Below, one piece after another: positions 1 through 7,869 of a stretch of 64,000 nucleotides of DNA. The position numbers were made by a program, and so were the translations under genes. Source of the stretch: Planifilum sp021793745. Lineage in GTDB: Bacteria > Bacillota > Bacilli > Thermoactinomycetales > DSM-44946. The notes beneath the pieces are model-generated. The model was not told the origin of the DNA, searched no databases, and saw only the letters and a list, made by a program, of their open reading frames with translations. Within the stretch, counting starts at the first letter, position 1, and the number at the start of each line of letters is the position of its first letter. Location: positions 7,041 through 71,040 of the forward strand of contig CALKAM010000022.1 of assembly GCA_937983105.1 (NCBI GenBank). Direction: 5' to 3'.

Positions 1-82
1 CGGAAAGTCGATCCGTTATCTGGTTCCCGAGAAGGTCCGCCGTTACATCGAGGAGAATCGGTTATATGAATTGGAATCGTGA
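1..82 (+). CDS. nadD: Nicotinate-nucleotide adenylyltransferase, C-terminal end (partial)
   Basis: Only the last 26 codons are inside the window, read in the frame starting at base 2 and ending with TGA at 80-82. They encode a tail containing SIRYLVPEKVRRYIEENRLY, which matches the usual C-terminus of bacterial NadD, the enzyme that adenylylates nicotinate mononucleotide in NAD synthesis. The stop lies 17 nt inside yqeK, so the two genes overlap and are probably co-transcribed, as in Bacillus (yqeJ-yqeK). The rest of the gene is off the left edge. Confidence 0.75.
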   Translation, partial: GKSIRYLVPEKVRRYIEENRLYELES

Positions 83-662
83 AAAACTAATGGAAGCGAC
101 CCGGCGTCAAATGCCCGCATCCCGGTGGGAACACACGCTGAGGGTGATGGAGACGGCGGTGGAGCTGGCCCGGAGAACGGGGGCCGACCCCGAGAAGGCG
201 GAGATCGCGGCCATTCTTCACGATTATGCCAAATTTTGGCCGGAGGAAAAGCTGCAGGAGGGGATCCTCCGTTACCGCTTGCCCCGGGAACTGCTGCAGT
301 ACAGCCCGGTGCTGTGGCACGCTCCCGTCGGCGCCGAGGCGGTGCGGGAGGGGCTGGGCATCGACGACGAAGAGGTGCTGGAGGCGATTCGCTCCCACAC
401 CACGGGGCGCCCGGGGATGTCTCTCCTGGAAAAGGTGATCTTTTTGGCCGACTACATCGAGCCCGGCCGAAGCTTTTCCGGCGTGGAGGAGGTTCGCCGC
501 CTGGCCCGGGAGGACCTGAACCGCGCGATTCTGAAGGCCCTGGATAACACCATCCTCTATCTGATCGGGCGGGGGTTCAAGGTATATCCCCAGACGCTTC
601 TGACCCGCAATGATATGCTCGATCAAATCCCTCAAACCCATCCAAAGGAGGAATCTCATTGA
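66..662 (+). CDS. yqeK: HD-domain hydrolase YqeK (diadenosine tetraphosphatase family)
   Basis: This 198-residue protein is an HD-superfamily hydrolase. The metal-binding His of WEHTLRV lies near residue 23 and the HD pair of ILHDYAK near residue 51. Characterised YqeK enzymes cleave Ap4A symmetrically to ADP, and length and position after nadD fit that family. ATG at 66 overlaps the nadD end. Its TGA (660-662) overlaps the TTG start of rsfS, so translation is likely coupled. The nadD-yqeK-rsfS order is the Bacillus order, but the SAM-dependent methyltransferase yqeM that follows there is absent. Confidence 0.9.
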   Translation: MNWNREKLMEATRRQMPASRWEHTLRVMETAVELARRTGADPEKAEIAAILHDYAKFWPEEKLQEGILRYRLPRELLQYSPVLWHAPVGAEAVREGLGIDDEEVLEAIRSHTTGRPGMSLLEKVIFLADYIEPGRSFSGVEEVRRLAREDLNRAILKALDNTILYLIGRGFKVYPQTLLTRNDMLDQIPQTHPKEESH

Positions 663-1000
663 ACCTGGTGGAAATTGCCCAACTCGCGGCCGAAGCTGCT
701 GATGAGAAAAAGGCCCAACGCGTGACCATTCTGGATATCCGCGGGTTGTCGGTGATTGCCGACTACTTCGTCATCTGCCACGGGAACTCGGAGACCCAGG
801 TGCAGTCGATTGTGACGGGCATCAAAGAAAAGCTGGAGGAGGCGGGGGTTCCCATCCAGGGAGTGGAAGGATTCAAGGAGGCGCGTTGGGTGCTCATGGA
901 TCTCGGCGACGTGGTTGTGCATGTCTTCCACAAGGACGAGAGGGATTTTTACAATTTGGAATGGTTGTGGGGCGATGCGCAGCAGGTCCGCGTCCAGTAG
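659..1000 (+). CDS. rsfS: Ribosomal silencing factor RsfS (Iojap family)
   Basis: The 113-residue protein has the Iojap/RsfS core, including VTILDIRGLSVIADYFVIC near residues 22-40 and a C-terminal half with VVVHVFHKDERDFYNLEWLW. RsfS binds ribosomal protein uL14 and blocks subunit joining when nutrients are short. The start is a TTG at 659 inside the yqeK stop region, supported by an AAAGGAGG SD at 644-651 with 7 nt spacing. It is the last gene of the nadD-yqeK-rsfS cluster. A separate promoter for the leuS leader follows about 57 nt downstream. Confidence 0.93.
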   Translation: MNLVEIAQLAAEAADEKKAQRVTILDIRGLSVIADYFVICHGNSETQVQSIVTGIKEKLEEAGVPIQGVEGFKEARWVLMDLGDVVVHVFHKDERDFYNLEWLWGDAQQVRVQ

Positions 1001-1056
1001 ACGGTAGCCGGTCCGGAAGAAGAGGGAAAACGGGCATGCGCACCGCCGAAACCCTG

Positions 1057-1085
1057 TTGACACGCGGGTTATCGTGACATATAAT
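1057..1085 (+). promoter_or_regulatory. Sigma-A promoter of the leuS T-box leader
   Basis: TTGACA at 1057-1062 and TATAAT at 1080-1085 are separated by exactly 17 nt. Both hexamers are perfect consensus. It lies just upstream of the T-box leader, so transcription of leuS should start near 1092. Confidence 0.85.
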
Positions 1086-1091
1086 AAAATC

Positions 1092-1377
1092 CAAATCTTC
1101 GACAAATGTTTGACAGGCTAGGATGAGGAGTAGTAGTTCGTCACCTCTGCCCAGAGAGTCGGCGGGCGGTGTGAGCCGATCAGAGGGGCCGAATGAACTC
1201 GCCTCATCGCTCCGGGGTGGAAAAGGGGAGTACATCCCGGCGCTTCATCCCCGTTAACGGATGCCAATGAGGGAGTGCCCGCCGGCGTGCGGGTGCTAAC
1301 TAGGGTGGTACCGCGGGAGTGGATCAACCTCTCGTCCCTAGCGTTCGTTTCGGCAGGGGCGGGAGGTTTCAATATTT
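1092..1377 (+). promoter_or_regulatory. T-box leader, leucine-specific, controlling leuS
   Basis: The leader carries AGAGAGTCGG of stem I (1153-1162), a specifier loop with GAACTC in which CTC (Leu) is at 1198-1200, and the conserved T-box AGGGTGGTACCGCG from 1302. A GC-rich helix follows, made by CTCGTCCC (1331-1338) with GGGGCGGGAG and ending in a T-rich stretch. In this class uncharged tRNA-Leu pairs with the specifier and the TGGT bulge to stabilise the antiterminator. The specifier codon agrees with the downstream gene. Confidence 0.93.
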
Positions 1378-1401
1378 TTGCCGGTGTTGGAGGAGACGTC
1401 T

Positions 1402-3861
1402 ATGCAAACCTATCAAGCGAAGGAAATTGAAGCGAAGTGGCAACGGGTTTGGGCCGAAGCCGGTGTGCACCGGACCGATCCGGACGCCACCAAGACCAAA
1501 TTTTACACGCTGGAGCAATTTCCCTATCCGTCGGGCGAAGGGATGCACATGGGACATGTGCGGGTGTACTCCATCGGGGATGTGATCGCCCGGTTCAAAC
1601 GGATGAACGGCTACCGGGTCCTTCACCCGATGGGGGTCGACGCCTTCGGCATGCCTGCGGAAAATGCGGCCATCGAGCGGGGGGTGAACCCCCGGGATTG
1701 GACGCTCAACAACATGAAGAAGTTTCGGGAGGAGCAGGAGCGCCTCGGCATCTCCTACGACTGGGACCGCTACCTGGCGACCTGTCTGCCCGACTACTAC
1801 CGGTTTACCCAGTGGCTGTTCCTCCTGTTTTATGAGCGGGGCTTGGCCTATCGAAAGAAGGCGTCGGTCAACTGGTGCCCCGATTGCGCCACGGTCCTGG
1901 CCAACGAGCAGGTGGAAAACGGCAAGTGCTGGCGCTGCGACGCGGAGGTGACCAAGAAGGAGCTGGAGCAATGGTTCCTCAAGATCACCGATTACGCCGA
2001 CCGGCTGCTGGAGGGGCTGGACCGCCTGCCCCGCTGGCCCGAACGGGTGAAGACGATGCAGCGCAATTGGATCGGCCGCAGCGAAGGGGCGAAGGTCACG
2101 TTCACCCTTCCCGAGCTGAACGATGAGCCGGTCACCGTCTTCACCACCCGCCCCGACACCCTGTACGGGGTGACCTACCTGGTGCTGGCGCCGGAACATC
2201 CTCTGGTGGAGCGGTTGATCGCCGGGAAGGAGAAGGAGGAGGAGCTGCGGGCGTTCATCGAGCAGATGAAGAAGGAGAGCGAGATCGAGCGGACGGCGGC
2301 CGATGCGGAAAAGGTGGGCATGGATACCGGCGCGGTCGCGCGTCATCCCCTGACCGGCGAGACGGTTCCCGTCTGGATCGCCAACTACGTGCTGATGGAT
2401 TACGGGACCGGTGCGGTGATGGGCGTTCCGGCCCATGACGAACGGGACTTCCAGTTCGCCCGCAAATACGGCCTGCCGATCCGCCATGTGATCCAACCCC
2501 GGGACGGGGAGCTGGAGAACCCCCTGGCCGAGGCCTATACCGGGGAAGGGGTGCTGATCAATTCCGGTCCCTTTGACGGGATGGACAACCGGGAGGCGAT
2601 CCGGGCCATCTCCGATCAGCTGGCCGAAAAGGAGGCGGGTGGACCGGCGGTCACCTATCGGCTGCGCGATTGGTTGATCTCCCGTCAGCGTTATTGGGGC
2701 TGCCCCATTCCGATCGTCTACTGCGACGGTTGCGGCGCGGTTCCGGTGCCGAAGGAAGAGTTGCCGGTGCTGCTTCCGGAGGATGTGACCTTCGACGGAA
2801 AACGGAACCCGCTGACCACCTCGGAGTCCTTTGTCCAAACCACCTGCCCCTCCTGTGGAGGCCCGGCGCGGCGGGAGACGGACACGATGGACACCTTCAT
2901 CGATTCCTCCTGGTATTTCTTCCGCTATGCCGACGCGAAGAACGACCGCCTTCCCTTCGACCCGGAGCGGATCCGGGAGTGGTTGCCGGTCGATGAATAC
3001 ATCGGGGGAATCGAGCACGCCGTGCTCCATCTCCTGTATTCCCGCTTCTTTACCAAAGTGCTGTACGATGCGGGGCTGGTTCACGTCGACGAGCCCTTTA
3101 CCAGCCTGTTGACCCAGGGCATGGTGCTGAGGGACGGCGCGAAGATGTCCAAATCGAAGGGGAACACGGTCAGCCCGCTGGAAATCATCGAACGGTACGG
3201 TGCCGACACCGCCCGCCTGTTCATCCTGTTCGCCGCTCCGCCGGAGCGGGATCTGGAGTGGAGCGATTCCGGAGTGGAGGGGTGCTACCGCTTCCTGGGC
3301 CGGGTCTTCCGGACGGTGATGCGCCACGAGGAGTTGTTCCGGAACCGGCCGGAAGCCCGTCCCGAGAAGGGACCCGCCCGGGACTTGTACCGCCGGATCC
3401 ACCGCACGATCAAAAAGGTGACCGAGGACGTCGGGGAGCGCTACCACTTCAACACGGCGATCAGCGCGATCATGGAGCTGTTCAACGCGATCAACGAATA
3501 CCCCGAGGACGCCGACCGGGGGACCCTGGCCGATGCCCTGGAGACGGGCGTGATCCTGCTGGCCCCCTTCGCGCCCCATCTGGCGGAGGAATTGTGGCAC
3601 GCCATGGGGCACGAAACCAGCGTCCACGAGCAGCCCTGGCCCTCCTACGATCCGGAGATGCTGGTGGAGGAAGAGGTGGAGATGGCGGTCCAGATCAACG
3701 GCCGGGTCCGGGACAAATTGGTGGTGCCGGTGACGGCGGATCGGGAAACCGTGGAACAGCTGGCGCTCAACCAGGAGCGCATCAAAAACCACCTCTCCGG
3801 CAAAACGGTGCGAAAGGTGATTGTGGTTCCCAAAAAGCTGGTCAATATCGTCGCCAATTGA
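1402..3861 (+). CDS. leuS: Leucyl-tRNA synthetase
   Basis: This 819-residue class I synthetase charges tRNA-Leu. It has the HMGH signature at residues 49-52 and KMSKS at about 581-585. A CP1 editing domain lies between them, and a zinc-knuckle-like Cys cluster (NWCPDC...CWRC) lies near 165-185. An open frame extends upstream to a TTG at 1378, but ATG 1402 is preferred because GGAGGAG (1389-1395) sits 6 nt before it. Bacillus LeuS is about 804 residues, so the gene is full length. Expression is controlled by the leucine T-box upstream. Confidence 0.97.
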   Translation: MQTYQAKEIEAKWQRVWAEAGVHRTDPDATKTKFYTLEQFPYPSGEGMHMGHVRVYSIGDVIARFKRMNGYRVLHPMGVDAFGMPAENAAIERGVNPRDWTLNNMKKFREEQERLGISYDWDRYLATCLPDYYRFTQWLFLLFYERGLAYRKKASVNWCPDCATVLANEQVENGKCWRCDAEVTKKELEQWFLKITDYADRLLEGLDRLPRWPERVKTMQRNWIGRSEGAKVTFTLPELNDEPVTVFTTRPDTLYGVTYLVLAPEHPLVERLIAGKEKEEELRAFIEQMKKESEIERTAADAEKVGMDTGAVARHPLTGETVPVWIANYVLMDYGTGAVMGVPAHDERDFQFARKYGLPIRHVIQPRDGELENPLAEAYTGEGVLINSGPFDGMDNREAIRAISDQLAEKEAGGPAVTYRLRDWLISRQRYWGCPIPIVYCDGCGAVPVPKEELPVLLPEDVTFDGKRNPLTTSESFVQTTCPSCGGPARRETDTMDTFIDSSWYFFRYADAKNDRLPFDPERIREWLPVDEYIGGIEHAVLHLLYSRFFTKVLYDAGLVHVDEPFTSLLTQGMVLRDGAKMSKSKGNTVSPLEIIERYGADTARLFILFAAPPERDLEWSDSGVEGCYRFLGRVFRTVMRHEELFRNRPEARPEKGPARDLYRRIHRTIKKVTEDVGERYHFNTAISAIMELFNAINEYPEDADRGTLADALETGVILLAPFAPHLAEELWHAMGHETSVHEQPWPSYDPEMLVEEEVEMAVQINGRVRDKLVVPVTADRETVEQLALNQERIKNHLSGKTVRKVIVVPKKLVNIVAN

Positions 3862-3871
3862 CGCCGTCGGA

Positions 3872-3898
3872 CACGGGGCGGATCCCCTCCGCCCCGTG
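3872..3898 (+). terminator. GC-rich hairpin after leuS
   Basis: CACGGGGCGG (3872-3881) pairs with CCGCCCCGTG (3889-3898), a perfect 10-bp stem with a 7-nt loop. No T-run follows, so it may be a weak terminator or an mRNA 3' stabilising hairpin. Confidence 0.45.
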
Positions 3899-3996
3899 AC
3901 GGCCGATAACTTCGGCGGCAGCGGTTTTTGCCTCGTCTCCATACGGTGGTCAGCCGCTCGGTAAAAAACGCTGCCTCCCGGTCATCGGCGATGGAC

Positions 3997-4024
3997 AAGG
4001 GGGCGGAATTCCGCCTCCTTTTTG
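3997..4024 (+). terminator. Intrinsic terminator downstream of leuS
   Basis: AAGGGGGCGG and CCGCCTCCTT form a 10-bp stem with one G-T pair, followed by a run of T to 4023. It separates leuS from the pseudouridine synthase gene. Confidence 0.7.
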
Positions 4025-4088
4025 CGTTTTGCCGCGGATGTGATAGGATAAAATTTGCTTGGATGAAGCAAGACGCGGAGGCGAGAAC

Positions 4089-4826
4089 ATGGCAGAAAAG
4101 CGGATGCGCCTCGACAAAATGTTGGGAAGGATGGGCGTCGGGACGCGGAAGGAAATCCGAAAGCTGGTCAAAGCGGGACGGGTGACCGTGGACGGGGCAT
4201 TGGCTGCCGATCCGGGGATGCACGTGGTCCCGGAACGGAACCGCATTGAAGTGGACGGTCATCCCATTTCGTATCGGGAAAACATCTATCTGATGATGAA
4301 CAAACCGGCGGGCGTGGTTTCCGCCACCGTGGACCGGAGCGCGGAGACCGTGATTCAACTTCTGGAGCCGCAGCACGCCCTCTTCCAACCCTTCCCGGTG
4401 GGGCGGCTGGACAAGGATACCGAAGGGTTGCTGCTGCTTACCAACGATGGGAAGATGGCCCACCGGCTGCTCTCTCCCAAACATCGGGTGCCGAAGCGCT
4501 ATTTCGCCCTCGTGGAGGGGGAGGTGACCGAAGCGGCGGTGGAGGCCTTTCGGCGAGGCGTTATCCTGGATGACGGTTATCAGGCGCTGCCTGCGGAGCT
4601 GATCATCCGTTCTGCCGGCCCGCAGTCCGAGACGGAAGTGATCGTCTATGAGGGAAAATACCACCAGGTGAAGCGGATGTTTAAAGCGGTGGGCAAGCGG
4701 GTGGTTTATTTGAAGCGGATCGCGATGGGGCCCCTTCAACTGGATCCGTCCCTGGAACCGGGGGAGTACCGGGAGCTGACGGAGGACGAGGTGGCCCTGC
4801 TTTCGGGAAAGGATATCGCAGGATGA
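4089..4826 (+). CDS. RsuA/RluB-family rRNA pseudouridine synthase
   Basis: This 245-residue protein has an N-terminal S4 RNA-binding domain (about residues 5-50, RLDKMLGRMGVGTRKEI) followed by the RsuA-type catalytic domain. The motif VGRLDKDTEGLLLLTNDG carries the catalytic Asp. The length fits the RsuA (16S position 516) branch rather than the longer RluB, and is similar to B. subtilis YtzG-type proteins. The exact target uridine cannot be told from sequence. ATG 4089 is preferred over ATG 4059 because GGAGG at 4077-4081 is 7 nt upstream. The stop overlaps the fni start (ATGA). Confidence 0.88.
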   Translation: MAEKRMRLDKMLGRMGVGTRKEIRKLVKAGRVTVDGALAADPGMHVVPERNRIEVDGHPISYRENIYLMMNKPAGVVSATVDRSAETVIQLLEPQHALFQPFPVGRLDKDTEGLLLLTNDGKMAHRLLSPKHRVPKRYFALVEGEVTEAAVEAFRRGVILDDGYQALPAELIIRSAGPQSETEVIVYEGKYHQVKRMFKAVGKRVVYLKRIAMGPLQLDPSLEPGEYRELTEDEVALLSGKDIAG

Positions 4827-5884
4827 CGACGGAAAAAAGGCCGATCGAAAAGCGAAAGGCGGACCACATCCAGATCGCGCTAAACCGGGAGGTGAGCGGC
4901 CGGGGGATCACCACCGGTTTGGAGCGCTACCGTTTCCGGCACGAGGCGTTGCCGGAGATCGACTTTTCCCGGGTGTCCCTGTCCACCTCCTTCCTGGGCC
5001 GGCCGCTGAAGGCCCCTTTTTTGATCAGTTCCATGACCGGAGGGACGGAACAGGCGCGGCGGATCAACGCGGCCTTGGCTGAAGCGGCCCAGAGCCGGGG
5101 CTGGGCGATGGGGCTCGGCTCGGTTCGGGCGGCGATCGAATATCCGGAAACGGCGGCCACCTTTCAGGTGCGCCATATCGCACCGGATATCCCCCTCCTG
5201 GCCAACCTGGGGGCGGTGCAGCTCAATTACGGCTACGGACCGGAGCAATGCCTCAAGGCGGTGGAATTGACGGGAGCCGATGGGCTGGTCCTCCATCTGA
5301 ATTCCCTGCAGGAGGTGTTTCAGCCCGAGGGAAACACCCGGTTCGGGGACCTGCTCCGAAAAATCGAAGGGGTGTGCCGGGCGCTGGAGGTTCCCGTCGG
5401 CGTGAAGGAAGTGGGCTTTGGCATCCACGGGGGGGTGGCCCGGCAGCTGTTCGATGCGGGGGTCCAGTTTGTGGATGTGGCCGGCGCCGGCGGCACCTCC
5501 TGGATCCAGGTGGAGAAATACCGAACCGAGGATCCCTTGCGGGCGAAGGCGGCGGAGGCCTTTACCGACTGGGGCTTGCCCACCGCCGATTGTGTGCGGG
5601 ATGTGCGCCGTCAGGTGCCGGAGGCTTGCTTGATCGCCAGCGGGGGACTGGAAACCGGGGTCGATGCCGCCAAATCGATCGCCTTGGGTGCCGACCTGGC
5701 CGGATTCGGCCGTTCCCTGTTGCCCGCCGCTGCCACCTATGATCCGGAGGCGATCGTCCGGCAGATGGAGCGGATCGAATGGGAGTGCAGGATCGCCATG
5801 TTCGGCGTCGGGATCGCCAGCGTCGATGCGCTGAAGGGAAAGGAGCAGCTGCTGGTTGCGAAGCCACCCGCTTCCGATTTTTGA
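4823..5884 (+). CDS. fni: Type 2 isopentenyl-diphosphate delta-isomerase
   Basis: The 353-residue FMN-dependent isomerase interconverts IPP and DMAPP for isoprenoid, menaquinone and undecaprenol synthesis. The N-terminus contains RKADHIQIAL. Residues around 60-70 (SSMTGGT), the LHLNSLQE segment and the glycine-rich FMN phosphate-binding GAGGTSW match IDI-2. It overlaps the pseudouridine synthase gene by 4 nt, so the two are translationally coupled. The gene is complete, and no clear terminator follows before the convergent comER. Confidence 0.95.
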   Translation: MTTEKRPIEKRKADHIQIALNREVSGRGITTGLERYRFRHEALPEIDFSRVSLSTSFLGRPLKAPFLISSMTGGTEQARRINAALAEAAQSRGWAMGLGSVRAAIEYPETAATFQVRHIAPDIPLLANLGAVQLNYGYGPEQCLKAVELTGADGLVLHLNSLQEVFQPEGNTRFGDLLRKIEGVCRALEVPVGVKEVGFGIHGGVARQLFDAGVQFVDVAGAGGTSWIQVEKYRTEDPLRAKAAEAFTDWGLPTADCVRDVRRQVPEACLIASGGLETGVDAAKSIALGADLAGFGRSLLPAAATYDPEAIVRQMERIEWECRIAMFGVGIASVDALKGKEQLLVAKPPASDF

Positions 5885-5960
5885 TTCATTTCCCTGGAAA
5901 TATTAGGGGGAGTGCGGTATACTGAACGTACGTTCCGCGGAAAACGGGCCAAGCCCCGCA

Positions 5961-6803
5961 TTAGCGATTGCTTCCCGCGCTGCGCAAGGATTGCTGCACG
6001 CCTTCGACATCCTTGGCAAATTTGGCGTGGGTGAGGCGGAACAATCGGATCAGGACCGGATGCAGTTCCCGCTCCAGCAAGTTGAGCCCCTCCCGGGTGA
6101 CTCCGCCGGGAACGGCTACCCGCTCTTGCAGGCTTTCTAGGGTAAAACCGCCCCGGGTCAGCAGTTGGCCGGTACCCTGGGCCATCTGGATGACCAGGGG
6201 GATCGCCGTCTCCCGGGGGAGGCCGGCCACTTCGCCGGCGGCCCGAACCATCTGCTCCAGGAAATGGGCTAGAAAGGCCGGACCACAGCTGGCCAGGTCC
6301 GAGGCCACCCGGGAGTATTGCTCATCGATTTCCAGCGGCGTGCCGATCGTCGAAAGGAGACGGATCAGTTCTTCCCGGTCCCGGGGAGACAGCCGGTTGC
6401 CGGGCGTGAACAGGCAGGTGCCGGCGAGGTCCGCGTGGGTGATGCTCGGGATGATCTTCGCGATTTTGCTGGGCAGCGCTGCCTCCAGATCGCGGATCAT
6501 CACCGGGCTGGTGATGGAAATGATCAATTGATCGCTTCGGACTGTGCTGCCGATATCGTCCAGCACCCCCCGATAATCCCGGGGTTTGACGCACAGAAAC
6601 ACCCAGTCCGCCTCCCGGACCAGCGAGGCATTGCTGTCTGCGATGCGGATTCCGGGATGGGAACCGGCCAGCTCCACCGCTTTGCTGCGGGTCCGGTTGC
6701 TCACGAGGATCTCCGACGGTCGGAGCGCCGCGGAGCGAATCAGCGCTTCCACCAGGGTTCGTCCCATGCTTCCCGTACCGATAAAACCGACCAGCTTTCT
6801 CAT
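5961..6803 (-). CDS. comER: ComER, ProC-like protein (pyrroline-5-carboxylate reductase family)
   Basis: This 280-residue protein starts with a dinucleotide-binding motif (GFIGTGSMGRTL) and has the P5C-reductase dimer region with VAVPGGVTREGL near the C-terminus. It lies divergent to comEA, exactly as in Bacillus, so I call it ComER rather than the proline-synthesis enzyme. In B. subtilis comER is linked to competence and to biofilm/sporulation control, and its enzymatic role is unclear. It starts at ATG 6803, with an SD GGGGAAGGG upstream on the minus strand. Confidence 0.85.
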   Translation of the reverse strand: MRKLVGFIGTGSMGRTLVEALIRSAALRPSEILVSNRTRSKAVELAGSHPGIRIADSNASLVREADWVFLCVKPRDYRGVLDDIGSTVRSDQLIISITSPVMIRDLEAALPSKIAKIIPSITHADLAGTCLFTPGNRLSPRDREELIRLLSTIGTPLEIDEQYSRVASDLASCGPAFLAHFLEQMVRAAGEVAGLPRETAIPLVIQMAQGTGQLLTRGGFTLESLQERVAVPGGVTREGLNLLERELHPVLIRLFRLTHAKFAKDVEGVQQSLRSAGSNR

Positions 6804-6992
6804 CGACCCTTCCCCCTTTTTTCACGGAAGCCGGGCCGGACTCATCCCGGCCGTTTGCTTTTTATAAGGGTACGCGGCGGACAGGGGGGTTATGAGGTAC
6901 CGGGAATGCTTTCCCGACGCCATCGTTTTGAGGTGTAAAGGGGAGATGGACCGTTTTCCGCGGGCGATGATGCCTGTGTGGAGGGTGCTCAG

Positions 6993-7622
6993 ATGGACGA
7001 TATGTGGACGCCCCGGGAAAAGAAGCTGGCCGCATTGGCCGCCGTGTTGGCCGTCGCCCTGATCGGGATCCTTGTCGCGGATAGGTGGGGCGGGGCGGAG
7101 GAGCCGGTGCCCCTGGAGGCGTATCCGCCGGAGTCGGCGGCGCAACCCGCCGACGCTTCTGCGGAAAAGGAAGAAGAGAAGGATATCGTCGTCGATGTCA
7201 AGGGCGCGGTGGAGCGCCCGGGGGTGTACCGCCTCCCTTCCGGTTCCCGGGTTCAGGATGCCGTCGACGAAGCGGGCGGGGAGGACGAAAGGGCGGATAT
7301 GAGGCGGGTCAATCTCGCCCAGCCCCTCGTCGACGGGATGGTGGTTTACATTCCCCGGCGCGGGGAGAAGGTGCCGCCGACCTTTGAAGCTGTCCCGGAG
7401 GGGTCCGGGCCGGTGGGAAAGGGATCGGGGAAAATCAACATCAACACCGCTTCCGCCGCCGAACTGGAGACGCTCAACGGGATCGGCCCCTCCAAGGCCG
7501 CGGCGATCCTCCGCTACCGGGAAGAGCACGGTCCCTTCACCGACGTATCGGACCTGCTCCAGGTTCCCGGGATCGGCGAAAAGACCCTGGATCATTTGGC
7601 GGATCAGGTGACGGTGGAATAG
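6993..7622 (+). CDS. comEA: Competence protein ComEA, DNA-binding receptor
   Basis: The 209-residue protein has a single N-terminal membrane helix (about residues 11-28), an acidic/Pro linker, an SLBB domain (DIVVDVKGAVERPGVYRLP onward) and two C-terminal helix-hairpin-helix motifs starting at KININTASAAELETLNGIGP. ComEA binds double-stranded DNA outside the membrane and hands it to ComEC. ATG 6993 is chosen because GGAGGG lies 7 nt upstream; an in-frame GTG at 6978 has no such SD. comEB is missing after it, and comEC lies about 21 kb downstream instead of adjacent. Confidence 0.93.
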   Translation: MDDMWTPREKKLAALAAVLAVALIGILVADRWGGAEEPVPLEAYPPESAAQPADASAEKEEEKDIVVDVKGAVERPGVYRLPSGSRVQDAVDEAGGEDERADMRRVNLAQPLVDGMVVYIPRRGEKVPPTFEAVPEGSGPVGKGSGKININTASAAELETLNGIGPSKAAAILRYREEHGPFTDVSDLLQVPGIGEKTLDHLADQVTVE

Positions 7623-7690
7623 GCTACGCAAAGGGTGCAGTGTTCGGTTCATGTCCCGATCCACCGGTGCTTTGGTGCGCGCCCGTCCCC

Positions 7691-7719
7691 TTGAAAGGAA
7701 CACCCGGGCCGGATATACT
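7691..7719 (+). promoter_or_regulatory. Predicted sigma-A promoter of gltX
   Basis: TTGAAA (7691-7696) and TATACT (7714-7719) are 17 nt apart. The predicted start near 7726 gives gltX a leader of about 145 nt that contains the two-hairpin element at 7781-7835. Confidence 0.7.
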
Positions 7720-7780
7720 GGAGACGTCGATAAACGAACCGGCGATCCTGTTCCGATTCCGGGAAGGAGAAACGGGGAGA

Positions 7781-7835
7781 GGGGGTGTGCCGCAAAGCCG
7801 GGAGCAGGCGGTACACCCCTCCGGCACTGGACGGA
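7781..7835 (+). ncRNA. Two-hairpin structured leader of gltX (element shared with hemQ)
   Basis: Hairpin 1: GGGGTGTGCCGC (7782-7793) pairs with GCGGTACACCCC (7808-7819), 12 bp with one G-U pair and a 14-nt loop. Hairpin 2: TCCG (7820-7823), an 8-nt loop GCACTGGA, then CGGA (7832-7835). The hemQ leader has the same arrangement, including the same GTGCCG/CGGTAC core with the G-U at the same place and a second loop ending TGGA. No T-run follows, so it does not look like a terminator. The family is not recognised, and a cis-regulatory role is inferred. Confidence 0.55.
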
Positions 7836-7869
7836 CCGGGAACTTTTGTGCAGAAGCGAGGTGTGGCAG

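Noticed and set aside
1369..3942. Long open frames antisense to leuS and to many other GC-rich genes
   Set aside because: They mirror the codon periodicity of the sense genes, are rich in Arg/Pro/His, and have no family motifs or fitting SD sequences.
6830..6865. GCCGGG/CCCGGC hairpin with T-rich tail between comER and comEA
   Set aside because: It would be a forward terminator with no gene upstream on that strand; the T-run is broken, and it lies in a divergent promoter region.
7777..7825. The gltX leader as a reversed T-box (minus strand GGGGTGTACCGCC resembles AGGGTGGTACCGCG)
   Set aside because: The gene is on the plus strand, the other T-box elements are missing, and the match is partly due to the palindromic GGTAC core.
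7651..7869. N-terminal extension of gltX
   Set aside because: The extra residues cover the leader hairpins and have no similarity to the synthetase; the normal start at 7870 gives a family-length protein.
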